DNA from: Virgibacillus sp. MSJ-26
GTDB taxonomy: Bacteria > Bacillota > Bacilli > Bacillales > Amphibacillaceae
DNA length: 64,000 bases
Direction: 5' to 3'
NCBI RefSeq assembly: GCF_018918075.1
Contig: NZ_JAHLPW010000015.1
Span: 43,791-107,790 of the forward strand
Shown here: positions 37,274 to 50,325 of the stretch, piece after piece
Position numbering within the stretch: position 1 is the stretch's first letter
How the letters are laid out: each line of letters opens with the position of its first letter
Notes under the pieces: model-generated
The model's input: only the letters and a program-made list of their open reading frames with translations
What the model was told of the DNA's origin: nothing
Databases searched by the model: none
Made by a program: the position numbers and the translations under genes

Positions 37274-39013
37274 ATGATGGAAAGAGGTTACTGGAGAAAT
37301 AGAGAAATAAGGCATCATATCGCAGTGGCCGATGGTATCGAAGAGCCAACACTTTTACTTAAAAATGCGACTTACTTAAATGTATTTACAAAACGTTGGA
37401 TGGAAGCCAACATTTGGATTCATGAGGATCGGATTATTTACGTCGGGGAAGATTTACCACAAAAATTAAACAAAACGGAAATTGTGGATTGTGAAAATAA
37501 ATTTCTTGTACCGGGATATGTTGAACCCCATGCCCATCCATTTCAATTATATAACCCTGAGCAACTTGCTCTACACGCTGGAAAATTCGGGACGACCACA
37601 CTGATTAATGATAACTTAATGTGGCATTTTTTATTACCGAAAAAGAAAGCGTTTACTTTACTGGATGATTTTAATGAATTACCGATATCAATGTATTGGT
37701 GGGGAAGATTTGACTCACAAACGGCGTTGATGGATGAAGACAAAGTTTTTAATACAAAAGACGTACTTAAATGGTTGAATTATCCTGGGGTTGTTCAAGG
37801 TGGGGAACTCACCTCTTGGCCAGGCTTACTTGCTGGTGATGACCGCCTGCTTTACTGGATTCAAGAAACAAAACGACTAGGAAAACCAGTGGAAGGTCAC
37901 TTTCCAGGAGCTTCAGATCTAACCTTAACCAAAATGAAGTTATTCGGTATCAATGCTGATCATGAAGCGATGACAGGGGAAGAAGCGATTAAACGGCTTG
38001 AATTAGGTTATCAGGTGGGCTTAAGATATTCTTCAATTAGACCAGATTTGCCTCGTCTTCTAGAAGAAATATTAGACCAGGGACTTACTACATTTGATAA
38101 TTTAATGATGACAACAGATGGAGCAACACCTTCTTTCTATGAAAATGGTGTTATGAATCTATGTATAGACATAGCTATTGAAAAAGGTGTCCCTATTGAA
38201 GAGGCGTACCGGATGGCCTCTTATAACCCAGCTAAACATTTGCTTCTTGATGAAATGATCGGCAGTATAGCACCTGGTAGAATAGCGCATATCAATATTT
38301 TATCGGCAAAAGACAATCCCCACCCAGAGTCAGTTTTGGCTAAAGGAAAGTGGCTAGTTAAAAATAATGAAGAGCAGCAAGTAAAATCTATTATTAATTG
38401 GGAAGAATATAATATAAAACCACTTGATTTAGAATGGGATCTTGATATGGAAGATTTACAGTTTTCCGTACCAATCGGCCTTGATATGATCAATGACGTT
38501 ATAATTAAACCGTATGCCGTTGAAACAGACGTCACGTTGGATGTTCTGCCAAAGGATAAAGATGATGCTTTTTTATTGTTAATTGATCGCTACGGGAAAT
38601 GGCGTGTCAACACGGCTATTCGGGGATTCACGAAACGTCTCGGTGCCATTGCCAGTTCCTATTCGACAACAGGTGATTTTGTCTTTATCGGTAAAAATAA
38701 ACACGACATCATCCTCGCATGGAAGAAATTGAAAGAATTAGGAGGAGGTATTGTCGTCGTTCATGAAGGAGAGATCCTTCTAGAAATTCCACTTAAACTT
38801 GGTGGATTAATGGATCAAGGCGATATGCCAAAATTAATTAGTAAGGAACAAGAACTTAAAAAATTACTTGAGGAATTCGGCTATCCGTTTGAAGATCCTA
38901 TATATTCAATTTTATTTTTGTCATCAACACACTTACCTTATATCCGCATTACACAACAAGGTGTTTTAGATATAATGAAAAAAGAGGTTTTATTTCCGAG
39001 CACCATGCGTTAA
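37274..39013 (+). CDS. yerA: Putative adenine deaminase-like amidohydrolase YerA
   Basis: The 579-residue protein is an amidohydrolase of the adenine deaminase family, with the metal motif EPHAHPFQLYNP, GTTTLINDN, EGHFPGAS, DHEAMTGEEA and TTDGATPSFYENG, and a C-terminal adenine deaminase domain (NTAIRGFTKRLGAIASSYS). It probably deaminates adenine or a related compound; the activity of YerA proteins is not established to my knowledge. ATG 37274 lies six bases after GGAGAG, with ATG 37277 next. Its place after the pur operon is conserved in Bacillus. Confidence 0.88.
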   Translation: MMERGYWRNREIRHHIAVADGIEEPTLLLKNATYLNVFTKRWMEANIWIHEDRIIYVGEDLPQKLNKTEIVDCENKFLVPGYVEPHAHPFQLYNPEQLALHAGKFGTTTLINDNLMWHFLLPKKKAFTLLDDFNELPISMYWWGRFDSQTALMDEDKVFNTKDVLKWLNYPGVVQGGELTSWPGLLAGDDRLLYWIQETKRLGKPVEGHFPGASDLTLTKMKLFGINADHEAMTGEEAIKRLELGYQVGLRYSSIRPDLPRLLEEILDQGLTTFDNLMMTTDGATPSFYENGVMNLCIDIAIEKGVPIEEAYRMASYNPAKHLLLDEMIGSIAPGRIAHINILSAKDNPHPESVLAKGKWLVKNNEEQQVKSIINWEEYNIKPLDLEWDLDMEDLQFSVPIGLDMINDVIIKPYAVETDVTLDVLPKDKDDAFLLLIDRYGKWRVNTAIRGFTKRLGAIASSYSTTGDFVFIGKNKHDIILAWKKLKELGGGIVVVHEGEILLEIPLKLGGLMDQGDMPKLISKEQELKKLLEEFGYPFEDPIYSILFLSSTHLPYIRITQQGVLDIMKKEVLFPSTMR

Positions 39014-39064
39014 TCTAAAGTATATAGGTTAAACTAGCTAAAAACATACGTTAGGTGTGAGGAA

Positions 39065-40111
39065 ATGAGAAAGATAAGGAAGAAATGGTTTATTTTAATT
39101 GTCCTTGCTTTCCTGCTTGTGGCTTGTTCACAAGAAAAAGCAGAAGACAATGACGAAAAATCTACTAATTTAGACTCAAAAACAAAACCAAAAACAGGGC
39201 AAGAGGAAAACTCTTATCCATTTACCGGGCTTGACACGGATAAGGCGATAGATCAACGACCAGTGGCAGTGATGGTTAATAATCATCCTAAAGCAAGACC
39301 CCAATCAGGTTTATCTCAAGCAGATGTTGTGTTTGAAATTCTAGCAGAAGGTAGTATCACTCGTTTTCTAGCGATTTATCAAAGCGAAGAGCCTGAAATT
39401 GTTGGTCCAGTCCGTAGTGCTCGGGAATATTATTTTGAATTAGCGGAAGGCTATGACGCTATCTATGTTTATCATGGCGCGGCCAATTTTGTTGAAGATA
39501 TGATTCAAGAGAGGGGCATCGAAAATATTAATGGTGCCAGCTACGATAATGACGGGCAAATATTCAAACGTGAATCATTCCGAAAAGCGCCACATAATTC
39601 TTACTTGTTATTTGATGCAGTGAACGACATTGCAGAGCAAAAAGGTTATGAGACAAAGACGGATGTTGCTCCTTTACCATTTTTAGAAGATGATGCAGAT
39701 GACATCGAAGGGGAGCCGAGTGAACAAGTAACGATTGCATATGATTCGAATTGGCAAGTACAATACGATTATGATGAAGAAGATGAGCGGTACTTGCGCT
39801 CAAGTGACGGGGAACCGACAATAGAGTTAAATACTGAAGAACAGATATACGCCGACAACGTATTTATTGTTGAAGCACAACATGAAGTGATCGACGATGA
39901 AGGTAGACGAGCGATTGATTTTGAATCTGGAGGCAATGCCTATTTAATGCAAAAGGGCAAAATGCAAGAGATTGAATGGGAAAATGTTGATGGAAAAATG
40001 ACACCTGTTAAAGAAGGTGAACCAATCGGATTTGTGCCTGGAAAAACATGGATCAATGTGGTGCCATCTTCTCCTGGAATAGATCACTCTGTCAGCATAT
40101 CAAGTCATTAA
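39065..40111 (+). CDS. yerB: DUF3048 lipoprotein YerB
   Basis: The 348-residue protein has a signal peptide with lipobox LLVACS (Cys about residue 21), an acidic linker and then the DUF3048 domains (RPVAVMVNNHPKARPQSGLS, GPVRSAREYYFELAE, HGAANF, SFRKAPHNSYLLFDA). It is exported and lipid-anchored. Function unknown. A short ribosome site GTGAGG precedes ATG. yerC follows after 18 bases. Confidence 0.88.
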   Translation: MRKIRKKWFILIVLAFLLVACSQEKAEDNDEKSTNLDSKTKPKTGQEENSYPFTGLDTDKAIDQRPVAVMVNNHPKARPQSGLSQADVVFEILAEGSITRFLAIYQSEEPEIVGPVRSAREYYFELAEGYDAIYVYHGAANFVEDMIQERGIENINGASYDNDGQIFKRESFRKAPHNSYLLFDAVNDIAEQKGYETKTDVAPLPFLEDDADDIEGEPSEQVTIAYDSNWQVQYDYDEEDERYLRSSDGEPTIELNTEEQIYADNVFIVEAQHEVIDDEGRRAIDFESGGNAYLMQKGKMQEIEWENVDGKMTPVKEGEPIGFVPGKTWINVVPSSPGIDHSVSISSH

Positions 40112-40129
40112 GAGCAGGAGGTGTTCTTT

Positions 40130-40438
40130 TTGCAAATTGATCGATTACGCGGAAAACAGTTGAATCAGTTTTTCGAAGCAATTTTATCTTTAGAATCAGT
40201 TGATGAATGTTATCGATTTTTTGACGATATCGCTACCATGAGTGAAATCCAGTCCATTTCTCAACGGCTTCAAGTGGCTAAGATGCTAACAGAAGGTCAT
40301 ACATATACAGCCATTGAACAAGAAACAAGAGCATCAACAGCGACCATTTCAAGAGTCAGACGCTGCATAGATTATGGAAGCGACGGATATAAGCTTGTCC
40401 TTGATCGGATGGTAGAAAAAGAGAATAGAAAAGAATAA
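40130..40438 (+). CDS. yerC: TrpR-like DNA-binding protein YerC
   Basis: The 102-residue protein has the TrpR/YerC helix-turn-helix: LQVAKMLTEGHTYTAIEQET followed by RASTATISRVRRC. It starts at TTG 40130 (QIDRLRGKQ), eight bases after GGAGG, matching the start of the B. subtilis protein as I recall it; a GTG at 40121 overlaps that site. Target genes are unknown. Confidence 0.88.
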   Translation: MQIDRLRGKQLNQFFEAILSLESVDECYRFFDDIATMSEIQSISQRLQVAKMLTEGHTYTAIEQETRASTATISRVRRCIDYGSDGYKLVLDRMVEKENRKE

Positions 40439-40499
40439 AGGAAAATGAGGTTCGGACAAAACTAAGTATTTGTTATTAAATGACGGACAATTTCAAGTG

Positions 40500-40635
40500 A
40501 GTGCTATTCGCTTCGGAAAAATACTTCGCTTTCCGTGGGCGGCTGATGAGCCTCCTCGTGCTAACGCACTGTGGGGTCTCATCTAGGCCTCAGCTCCCAC
40601 AGGAGTCTACGTATTTTTCCTACGCTGACTTGAAG
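40500..40635. repeat. Interspersed repeat, copy C
   Basis: The core CGCTTTCCGTGGGCGGCTGA, then TGAGCCTCCTCGTGCTAACG, CACTGTGGGGTCTCATCTAG and CAGCTCCCACAGGAGTC, is the reverse complement of copy B in the pur leader. Repeats of this consensus are scattered in many Bacillaceae genomes. Here it sits between inverted sequences AATGAGGTTcGGACA (40444) and TGTCCtAACCTCATT (40696). Confidence 0.85.
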
Positions 40636-40836
40636 AAAAGTGTATTTGTCAAAATATACTTTAACACGTTCGTTTTTACTTTAACTAATATACTTATGTC
40701 CTAACCTCATTTTTTTGTTATAATAACTTGAAGAAGTTGAGTAATCTCAATCGTATACTTAAACAAACAGGACTAGTCAGACATTAGCCTGCATAGATGA
40801 AGTTATACTTTTAAAAGACCAATGGAGGATATAAAG

Positions 40837-41526
40837 TTGCACACAAATATGAATGAATGGAAGCATATATTTAAGCTTGATCCAGCAAAAGAGATCTCGG
40901 ACGACGACTTAGAACTTGTCTGTGAATCAGGAACAGATGCGATTATCGTTGGCGGTACTGATAATGTGACATTAGACAATGTGCTTGATCTGCTATCCAG
41001 CATCAGACGGTATAGCGTTCCTTGTATACTCGAAGTCTCAAATATGGAAGCTATCACGCCGGGTTTCGATTATTATTTTATCCCGATGGTGATGAATAGC
41101 ACAGATAAAAAGTGGATGATGGATATCCAGCATGAAGCAATTAAACAGTACAAAGATATTATGGACTGGGACGAGATATTCGTTGAAGGATATTGTATTT
41201 TAAATGAAAACTCTAAAGCCTACGAGCGTACAAACTGCAGTATGCCTGACGAAGAAGATGTCCTTGCATATGCGTATATGGCTGAGCATGTTTTTCATTT
41301 GCCGATTTTTTACGTGGAATATAGCGGTACTTATGGTGAGCCGGCACTAGTTCAAAAAGTAAAAAATGAACTGGATAACACGCTACTTTTTTATGGCGGT
41401 GGCATTGAAAATCCAATCCAAGCGCGGGAAATGAAAGAACATGCCGATGTTGTCATTGTCGGAAATAGTATATATACAAATTTAAAACAAGCATTACAAA
41501 CGGTAAAAGCCGTAAAAGGCAATTGA
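40837..41526 (+). CDS. pcrB: Heptaprenylglyceryl phosphate synthase PcrB
   Basis: PcrB joins heptaprenyl diphosphate to glycerol-1-phosphate to make an archaeal-type ether lipid. The 229-residue TIM-barrel protein has FKLDPAKEISDD, CESGTDAIIVGGTD, VPCILEVSN, AEGYC-like VEGYCILN, YVEYSGTYGEP and YGGGIENP. TTG 40837 lies eight bases after GGAGG; ATG 40822 overlaps that site. pcrA follows 13 bases later, the usual order. Confidence 0.93.
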   Translation: MHTNMNEWKHIFKLDPAKEISDDDLELVCESGTDAIIVGGTDNVTLDNVLDLLSSIRRYSVPCILEVSNMEAITPGFDYYFIPMVMNSTDKKWMMDIQHEAIKQYKDIMDWDEIFVEGYCILNENSKAYERTNCSMPDEEDVLAYAYMAEHVFHLPIFYVEYSGTYGEPALVQKVKNELDNTLLFYGGGIENPIQAREMKEHADVVIVGNSIYTNLKQALQTVKAVKGN

Positions 41527-41539
41527 GGTGAAATAATTT

Positions 41540-43762
41540 ATGCTTAAAGAAGATTTACTAAAAGGATTAAATAAAGAGCAAAAAGAAGCTGTCCAACATA
41601 CAGAAGGCCCACTGTTAATTATGGCTGGGGCAGGAAGTGGAAAGACCCGTGTCTTAACACATCGAATCGCCTATTTAATAAAAGAAAAAAGTGTCGCCCC
41701 ACGCAATATTTTAGCCATTACGTTTACCAACAAGGCAGCTCGTGAAATGAAATCACGTGTCAGCAAATTAGTCGGCCCTGAAGGTGACTATATGTGGGTG
41801 TCAACCTTCCACTCGATGTGTGTTCGAATTCTTCGCCGTGATATTGACCGGATTGGATATAACTCAAACTTTACAATTTTAGATAGTAGTGACCAACTAT
41901 CGGTCGTTAAACAAGTGCTCAGAAATTTAAATATCGATACGAAACAATTCGAACCTAGAGCCATGCTGAACCGAATTAGCGGAGCGAAAAATGAGTTAAT
42001 TAATCCAGAAGAATTCAGTGAGCATGTGGGGAATTTTTATGATCGACAAGTAGCGAAAGTTTATGATGCCTATCAGAAAATGTTGCGCAAAAACCAGTCT
42101 CTTGATTTTGACGATTTGATTATGGAGACGATTCACTTATTTAAGCGCGTTCCTGAAGTGTTAGAGTATTATCAACGTCGTTTTCAATATATTCATGTTG
42201 ACGAGTATCAGGATACGAACCATGCGCAATACTATTTAGTAAAACAACTAGCAACCCGTTTCCAAAATATTTGTGTCGTAGGTGACTCTGACCAGTCTAT
42301 TTATCGCTGGCGAGGTGCGAATATAGAAAATATCTTAACCTTTGAAAAAGACTATCCAAATACCCGAACGATTTTGCTTGAGCAAAATTATCGTTCAACA
42401 AAATCTATACTTGATGCTGCCAATCACGTGATTGAACATAACGCTGGCCGTAAACCGAAAAAGTTATGGACTGATAATCCTGATGGAAATAAAATTAATT
42501 ATTACCAAGGTGCAACAGAACAAGAAGAAGCCTTGTTTATTACTGATAAAATTCAAGAGCTTATTCGTGAAGAAGGGTATACACCTGGTGATATGGCTAT
42601 TCTTTATCGTACGAACGCCCAATCACGTGCCATTGAGGATACTTTGATGAAGTCGGGTGTGTCTTATCAAATGGTCGGCGGCACAAAGTTCTACGACCGC
42701 AAAGAAATTAAAGATCTCATTGCTTACTTACGATTGATCATGAATCCTAATGATGATTTAAGCTTTGAACGTGTTGTTAATGAACCGAAGCGAGGGATTG
42801 GTAAAACATCTGTGGAACGACTAAGAGCTTACGCGGCGGCAAATGATATCTCATTTTATCAAGCTGTTAAAGAAGTAGATTTTACGGGGGTTTCTAAACG
42901 TGCAGCGAATGCGTTAGCTGATTTTGGTGAGCTGATTAAAACCTTGTCACAACAACAAGAATTTTTAACAGCAACAGATATGGTTGAAGCGGTTCTTAAG
43001 CGTTCAGGGTATGAAGAGGCACTTGAAAACGAACGGACAATCGAAGCACAAAGTCGCCTTGAAAACCTAGAAGAATTTATGACCGTCACAAAGGATTTCG
43101 AAGAGAAAAACGAAGACGATAAAACGTTGATAGCCTTTTTAACCGATTTAGCTTTAGTCGCTGACATTGACCAAGTTGATGAAGAAGACCCTGATCAAGA
43201 AGAAAAAATCACCTTAATGACTTTACATGCTGCGAAAGGGCTAGAGTTCCCTGTAATTTTTCTAATAGGCATGGAGGAAAATGTCTTCCCTCACAGCCGC
43301 TCTATGTTTGAAGAGGAAGAGATGGAAGAAGAGCGACGTCTTGCTTATGTGGGAATTACTCGAGCGGAAAAACAGTTGTACGTGACCCATGCCAAAATGC
43401 GGACATTATTTGGACGGACGAACATGAATCCAATTAGCCGTTTTATAAACGAAATACCTGAAGATCTTATTGACGGCGTGGAAGAGACGAAAACAGAGAT
43501 GTTTGGCAGACAGCCTATTTTCACCGAAGAAGCCATCAAGAAACCTCAGCCTAAACGAAGAGCCAGACGTACAACAAATAACACAGGTGCAGAAACGAAG
43601 GGCTGGGCTCCAGGCGATAAGGCTATTCATAAAAAATGGGGCAAGGGAACCGTTGTAAAAGTAGAAGGTGAAGGCGAAGGAATGGAGCTTGATATTGCAT
43701 TCCCTGCTCCAACAGGAATCAAGCGAGTTCTTGCAAGGTTTGCACCAATCACGAAAGAATAG
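41540..43762 (+). CDS. pcrA: ATP-dependent DNA helicase PcrA
   Basis: The 740-residue UvrD/Rep-family 3'-5' helicase has Walker [10 protein letters not shown], motif Ia [18 protein letters not shown] (motif II), [13 protein letters not shown] (motif III), LEQNYRST (motif IV), [10 protein letters not shown] (motif V) and YVGITRAEK (motif VI). A C-terminal Tudor-like region ([16 protein letters not shown]) binds RNA polymerase in this family. It acts in repair and in clearing replication and transcription conflicts. ligA lies 12 bases downstream. Confidence 0.97.
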   Translation: MLKEDLLKGLNKEQKEAVQHTEGPLLIMAGAGSGKTRVLTHRIAYLIKEKSVAPRNILAITFTNKAAREMKSRVSKLVGPEGDYMWVSTFHSMCVRILRRDIDRIGYNSNFTILDSSDQLSVVKQVLRNLNIDTKQFEPRAMLNRISGAKNELINPEEFSEHVGNFYDRQVAKVYDAYQKMLRKNQSLDFDDLIMETIHLFKRVPEVLEYYQRRFQYIHVDEYQDTNHAQYYLVKQLATRFQNICVVGDSDQSIYRWRGANIENILTFEKDYPNTRTILLEQNYRSTKSILDAANHVIEHNAGRKPKKLWTDNPDGNKINYYQGATEQEEALFITDKIQELIREEGYTPGDMAILYRTNAQSRAIEDTLMKSGVSYQMVGGTKFYDRKEIKDLIAYLRLIMNPNDDLSFERVVNEPKRGIGKTSVERLRAYAAANDISFYQAVKEVDFTGVSKRAANALADFGELIKTLSQQQEFLTATDMVEAVLKRSGYEEALENERTIEAQSRLENLEEFMTVTKDFEEKNEDDKTLIAFLTDLALVADIDQVDEEDPDQEEKITLMTLHAAKGLEFPVIFLIGMEENVFPHSRSMFEEEEMEEERRLAYVGITRAEKQLYVTHAKMRTLFGRTNMNPISRFINEIPEDLIDGVEETKTEMFGRQPIFTEEAIKKPQPKRRARRTTNNTGAETKGWAPGDKAIHKKWGKGTVVKVEGEGEGMELDIAFPAPTGIKRVLARFAPITKE

Positions 43763-43774
43763 GGTGTTTACTGA

Positions 43775-45784
<2,010 letters not shown>

Positions 45785-45826
45785 AGTAAACAATTCCTTT
45801 GATAACAAGGAGTGAAAAAGTTAATT

Positions 45827-47047
45827 ATGAAGAGATTAAGCATACTACTATTAGGCATACTCCTTTTTGTAACAAGCTGTGCACCAGATGTGCAGGAAGA
45901 TGAAGAAGTAGTCAAAGATAATGAACAACAAGAAGAGACATCTATCGTACCAAGCAACCAGCTCTCCAAAGATAATTATAGAGTGGTGCTTCCCTACCGA
46001 GTCAGTGCAGCAAGAGGGGTCATAACAAACCAACTTGCGAACCGTCTTGATATTGATGAAATGGAAGAGGGCTTAAGACGCTTAGCTAAAGACTATTACA
46101 GTCCGGATGACTATTATTTTGAAGAAGGACAGTATTTATCCGAAAGCACAGTTTATGGTTGGCTTGGACGAACATTAACAAAAAAAGAATTGGAAAAAGA
46201 AGTTAAAAAGGAAGTAGACAAACGTAAAAAGAACGAAATGAACTACGATGAAGAACAAATCAAAAAAAACTTACAGCAAGGACTTAACCCATCCATTTCT
46301 GATGATGAAGATAAAAAAGCCCATAAAGAAAATCCAAAATATTTATCCCACATATTAGAACATAATTTTCTAGTTAAAAACGATGATGATACCGTATCAT
46401 TAAATGGTATTTCCATTGGTTTAGCGATGAAATCTGTTTATCGTTACCAGACTGAAGAAGGCGGACCATACTACTATGAAGACATTTCAAAAAAGCAGAT
46501 GCTTAAAAAAGGTTACGAATTAGCTGATACGATTGTTGAACGCATGCGTGGAATGGAAGGTTTAGAAGATATCCCGATTATGGTGGCTATCTATCGTGAG
46601 GCCGAACAGAGTTCACCGATTCCTGGAAACTTTGTTGCTCGGGGATTTGTTGATAGTGACAGTGATTCAGTCAAGAAATGGGAAGATATCAATGAAGAGT
46701 TTGTCCTATTTCCTTCAGATGATGCAAAGGAAGATCATTTCGATGATTATCAAACTGTCAATAATTTTGGTGAGGAAATAGCTAAATACTTCCCAAATTA
46801 TGTCGGTGTTGTTGGTGAAGGTTTTTATTATGACGGTGATCTCAAACAATTAACGCTTGAAATCCCGATTGAGTTCTTCGGTAAAGGTGAAGTGATAGGT
46901 TTCACCCAGTACGCCTACGGACTTGTCCAAGATATGTTTAGTGATTATTATGATTTGGAGATAAAAATAACATCCAGCCAACAAGTCGAGAGCTTCATTT
47001 CCAAGGAAGCCGGTGAAAAAGAACCGACCGTGCATATTTTTCACTAA
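45827..47047 (+). CDS. camS: CamS-family lipoprotein (YerH-like)
   Basis: The protein of about 406 residues has a signal peptide with lipobox FVTSC and a CamS domain (RVVLPYRVSAARGVITNQLA at its start, SSPIPGNFVARGFVDSDSD near residue 255). In enterococci and staphylococci the CamS signal peptide is a source of sex-pheromone peptides. ATG 45827 is preferred; GTG 45812 overlaps AAGGAG. It follows ligA after 42 bases, and a terminator ends the unit. Confidence 0.88.
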   Translation: MKRLSILLLGILLFVTSCAPDVQEDEEVVKDNEQQEETSIVPSNQLSKDNYRVVLPYRVSAARGVITNQLANRLDIDEMEEGLRRLAKDYYSPDDYYFEEGQYLSESTVYGWLGRTLTKKELEKEVKKEVDKRKKNEMNYDEEQIKKNLQQGLNPSISDDEDKKAHKENPKYLSHILEHNFLVKNDDDTVSLNGISIGLAMKSVYRYQTEEGGPYYYEDISKKQMLKKGYELADTIVERMRGMEGLEDIPIMVAIYREAEQSSPIPGNFVARGFVDSDSDSVKKWEDINEEFVLFPSDDAKEDHFDDYQTVNNFGEEIAKYFPNYVGVVGEGFYYDGDLKQLTLEIPIEFFGKGEVIGFTQYAYGLVQDMFSDYYDLEIKITSSQQVESFISKEAGEKEPTVHIFH

Positions 47048-47104
47048 TTTAAAAATATAAAAATATTTGTTGATTGAGAAGTTAATTTAAATACGTTAAA
47101 ATAA

Positions 47105-47134
47105 GGAGTGGACATATTCCACTCCGTTTTTTTA
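47105..47134 (+). terminator. Terminator after camS
   Basis: GGAGTGG pairs with CCACTCC over a six-base loop, then GTTTTTTT. Confidence 0.92.
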
Positions 47135-47233
47135 TGAAATTGATTAGCATGTTAGCAAATCAATTTAGAAAAAGAGATACTTTGAAAGCGGAAACAATGG
47201 AATGAAACGCATATTACAGGGAGGGGTTTATTA

Positions 47234-48787
47234 ATGGTAGTACCATACACACACGAGCCATTTACAGATTTTTCAGTAGAAGAGAATAAACAAACATTGC
47301 TTGATGCTTTAAAGAAAGTTGAAGCAGATTTAGGCAAAGAATATCCACTTATCATTAATGGTGAGCGCATAACAACTGAAGATAAAATCATTTCAGTCAA
47401 CCCTGCAAATAAAGAAGAAGTCATTGGTTACGTTTCAAAAGCGGACCAAGAACTTGCAGAAAAGGCTATGAAGGTAGCTGACGAGACATTCCAAAATTAT
47501 TGGAGAAAATCAGATCCGACATTCCGTGCTGATATTTTATTTAGAGCAGCAGCCATTGTTCGCCGCCGCAAAGCTGAATTTACAGCACTATTAATTAAAG
47601 AAGGTGGAAAGCCATGGAAAGAAGCCGATGCTGACGTAGCTGAAGGAATTGACTTCCTCGAATACTACGGACGTCAAATGCTAGAAATAAAAGATGGCAT
47701 GAAAGTTAACAGCCGTCCAATTGAATACAACCAATTCCATTACATCCCACTTGGTGTAGGGGTTGTTATTTCTCCTTGGAACTTTTTATTTGCAATCATG
47801 GCTGGTACAACTGTTGCTGCTATGGTTACAGGTAACACAGTTTTATTAAAACCAGCAAGTACCACACCAGTGATTGCTTATAAACTTATGGAAGTACTTG
47901 AAGAAGCTGGACTTCCGGATGGTGTTATCAACTATATTCCTGGTCCTGGAAGTGAAGTTGGAGATTATCTCGTAGATCATCCACGCACTCGTTTCGTAAG
48001 CTTTACAGGATCACGTGAGGTTGGTACACGTATCTTTGAACGTGCCGGGGTCGTCCATGAAAAACAAAAATGGTTGAAGCGCACGATTATTGAAATGGGT
48101 GGTAAAGATACGATTGTTGTTGACAATGAAGCAGATCTTGAACTGGCCGCTGAGTCCATCGTCCAATCAGCTTTCGGTTTCTCAGGTCAAAAATGTTCAG
48201 CTTGCTCACGCGCAGTGATTCATGAAGATGTGTATGATCAAGTGAAAGACCGTGTAGTTGAGTTAACGAAGGAATTAACAATTGGTAATCCAGCTGAAGC
48301 ATCAAATAACTATATGGGACCTGTTATTGATCAAGCAGCATATGACAAAATCACAGGCTACATTGATATTGGTAAAAATGAGGGAGAATTGCTCATCGGT
48401 GGTGATGGCGACGATTCCACAGGCTGGTTTGTGAATCCAACTGTGTTTGGTGATGTTGATCCGAAAGCTCGTATTATGCAGGAAGAAATTTTTGGCCCTG
48501 TTGTTGCTTTAACGAAAGCGAAAGACTTTGACGAAGCCATTGATATTGCAAATAATACAGATTATGGCTTAACAGGTGCTGTCATCACAAATAATCGCGA
48601 ACATATCGAACAAGCGAGAGAAGATTTCCATGTTGGAAACCTTTACTTCAACCGAGGCTGTACAGCAGCTATCGTAGGTTATCAGCCATTTGGTGGCTTC
48701 AACATGTCAGGTACCGATTCAAAAGCAGGTGGACCTGATTACCTATTACATCATATGCAAGGAAAAACAACATCAGAAATGTTCTAA
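47234..48787 (+). CDS. rocA: 1-pyrroline-5-carboxylate dehydrogenase
   Basis: RocA/PruA oxidises P5C (glutamate semialdehyde) to glutamate in proline and arginine use. The 517-residue aldehyde dehydrogenase has [28 protein letters not shown], the catalytic Glu in [11 protein letters not shown] and the Cys in [18 protein letters not shown] follows GGGAGGGG. The proline symporter gene 2 kb downstream suggests that proline is the source. No proline dehydrogenase gene is in the window. Confidence 0.95.
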   Translation: MVVPYTHEPFTDFSVEENKQTLLDALKKVEADLGKEYPLIINGERITTEDKIISVNPANKEEVIGYVSKADQELAEKAMKVADETFQNYWRKSDPTFRADILFRAAAIVRRRKAEFTALLIKEGGKPWKEADADVAEGIDFLEYYGRQMLEIKDGMKVNSRPIEYNQFHYIPLGVGVVISPWNFLFAIMAGTTVAAMVTGNTVLLKPASTTPVIAYKLMEVLEEAGLPDGVINYIPGPGSEVGDYLVDHPRTRFVSFTGSREVGTRIFERAGVVHEKQKWLKRTIIEMGGKDTIVVDNEADLELAAESIVQSAFGFSGQKCSACSRAVIHEDVYDQVKDRVVELTKELTIGNPAEASNNYMGPVIDQAAYDKITGYIDIGKNEGELLIGGDGDDSTGWFVNPTVFGDVDPKARIMQEEIFGPVVALTKAKDFDEAIDIANNTDYGLTGAVITNNREHIEQAREDFHVGNLYFNRGCTAAIVGYQPFGGFNMSGTDSKAGGPDYLLHHMQGKTTSEMF

Positions 48788-48810
48788 GTAAAAAGTCATA
48801 GAAATAGACT

Positions 48811-48855
48811 CGACCTCTTTTGGCACGATTTTTAGTCAAAAGAGGTTCTTTTTTA
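48811..48855 (+). terminator. Terminator after rocA
   Basis: GACCTCTTTTG pairs with CAAAAGAGGTT, followed by CTTTTTTA. Confidence 0.9.
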
Positions 48856-49041
48856 CTTTTTTTAATAAATTTATTGATTTTTTGATGAAAGTCAGGAAAG
48901 TAGGAAAGTTTTTACCGTTTTAAACACTACTTTCTCCCCTCAACTTTCCCAATATGAATTTCTTTAATGTTATGCTATTATAGTATTAACAAACAAATTA
49001 ATTAATTGAAATAATTCAAAAAAAGTCGGGTGGGTAAAATG

Positions 49042-50307
49042 ATGGAAGTCGGATCCTATATCAAATTGCAAAGAGTCCAGCAAGGGATGACCCAAGATGA
49101 ATTAGCTAGTGGAATTGTCTCGATGTCTTATTTATCTAAGATTGAAAATCAACGAGCAGAGGCAAGTCCAGAAGTAATTAGTTTGTTATGCACTCGACTA
49201 GGGATTGAAATTGATAACGAAAAAGATATTGATATTAAAGACAAATGTGAAGAATGGTATGGCATGCTGTTTGAAGTGAATGACAAGGAAGAGATTAAAA
49301 AACGTTATGAAGAACTTAATAAACTAATGGAAACTGTAAACTCAAATAATTATCTTATGTTTGAGATTTACAAAGTGAGATACTTTTTAGTTATTGGTGA
49401 GCATGAGAGTGCTCTTGAACAGATTAATAGCTTAAATGAAGTTTCCAATACATTTGATAATCTCCATTTATATTATTGGTATAAGTTTAAAGGAAATTAT
49501 AACTCTCTAACCGGAGATAACAATCAAGCTCTTAAGTTATATGAACTTGCTGAAGAAAAATTAAAGCAAATCGACCTAAAAAATGATGAAGCTGCTGATC
49601 TTTATTATACGATTGCGGTAGCTCACAGTAAAATTCGAAATACCTTAGAATCCATTGATTACGCAGAAAGAGCAATTGAAGTCTTTCAGATAGAATATAA
49701 TTTTATCCGCTGCGCTCAATGTCATATTGTACTTGGTATTTCTTATCGTCGGATAAAAATGTATGATAAAGCAATCAAAAATTATAACTTAGCGAAACAC
49801 TTAGGTGGATTGGAAAGAAGTAATCAAATCATTCAACTGGCAAATGTGAATTTAGGGTATCTTTATTCATCAAAAGGAGATTCTCATAGTGCTGTTCATT
49901 ATTATGGCGAAGTTGTAGAAGATTCAGAAGTAGATTTACAAACTAAGTTGCCAACTGCTACCTCATTGACTAGAGAATATTTTAAAATAGGGGAATATGA
50001 TAGAAGTAAAATTATGTTAGATAAAGGCTTGAAGTTATTTAAAAGGTTAAATTATGATGAAGCTTTTAAAGCGCACTACTATGCATTAACTGCTTATAAA
50101 TATGCCATGGAAAAAGATGAAGCCAAATTTGAAAGTATTTTAATAAATGAATTTTTACCTTACTTAACCAAACATAAAGAATATGTTTATTTAGTTGACT
50201 TTGCCAATATGTTGGGTGAACATTTTGAAAAACAAGCAAAGTACAAAGAAGCACTTAAATATTACAAACTCGCAAATTTAACATATGGTAAATTAATTAT
50301 TTTGTAA
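49042..50307 (+). CDS. RRNPP-family quorum-sensing regulator (NprR/PlcR-like)
   Basis: The protein of about 421 residues has an N-terminal helix-turn-helix, GSYIKLQRVQQGMTQDELAS followed by SMSYLSKIENQRAEASPE, and then tetratricopeptide repeats to the C-terminus (for example DNNQALKLYELAEEKLKQID and KYKEALKYYKLANLTYGK). This is the layout of NprR-type regulators, which change activity on binding an imported peptide. ATG 49042 is chosen by its spacing from GGTGGG; ATG 49039 and GTG 49030 are in-frame alternatives. A small exported-peptide gene follows after 18 bases. Confidence 0.87.
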   Translation: MEVGSYIKLQRVQQGMTQDELASGIVSMSYLSKIENQRAEASPEVISLLCTRLGIEIDNEKDIDIKDKCEEWYGMLFEVNDKEEIKKRYEELNKLMETVNSNNYLMFEIYKVRYFLVIGEHESALEQINSLNEVSNTFDNLHLYYWYKFKGNYNSLTGDNNQALKLYELAEEKLKQIDLKNDEAADLYYTIAVAHSKIRNTLESIDYAERAIEVFQIEYNFIRCAQCHIVLGISYRRIKMYDKAIKNYNLAKHLGGLERSNQIIQLANVNLGYLYSSKGDSHSAVHYYGEVVEDSEVDLQTKLPTATSLTREYFKIGEYDRSKIMLDKGLKLFKRLNYDEAFKAHYYALTAYKYAMEKDEAKFESILINEFLPYLTKHKEYVYLVDFANMLGEHFEKQAKYKEALKYYKLANLTYGKLIIL

Positions 50308-50325
50308 TTAAAGGGGGGATACAAA

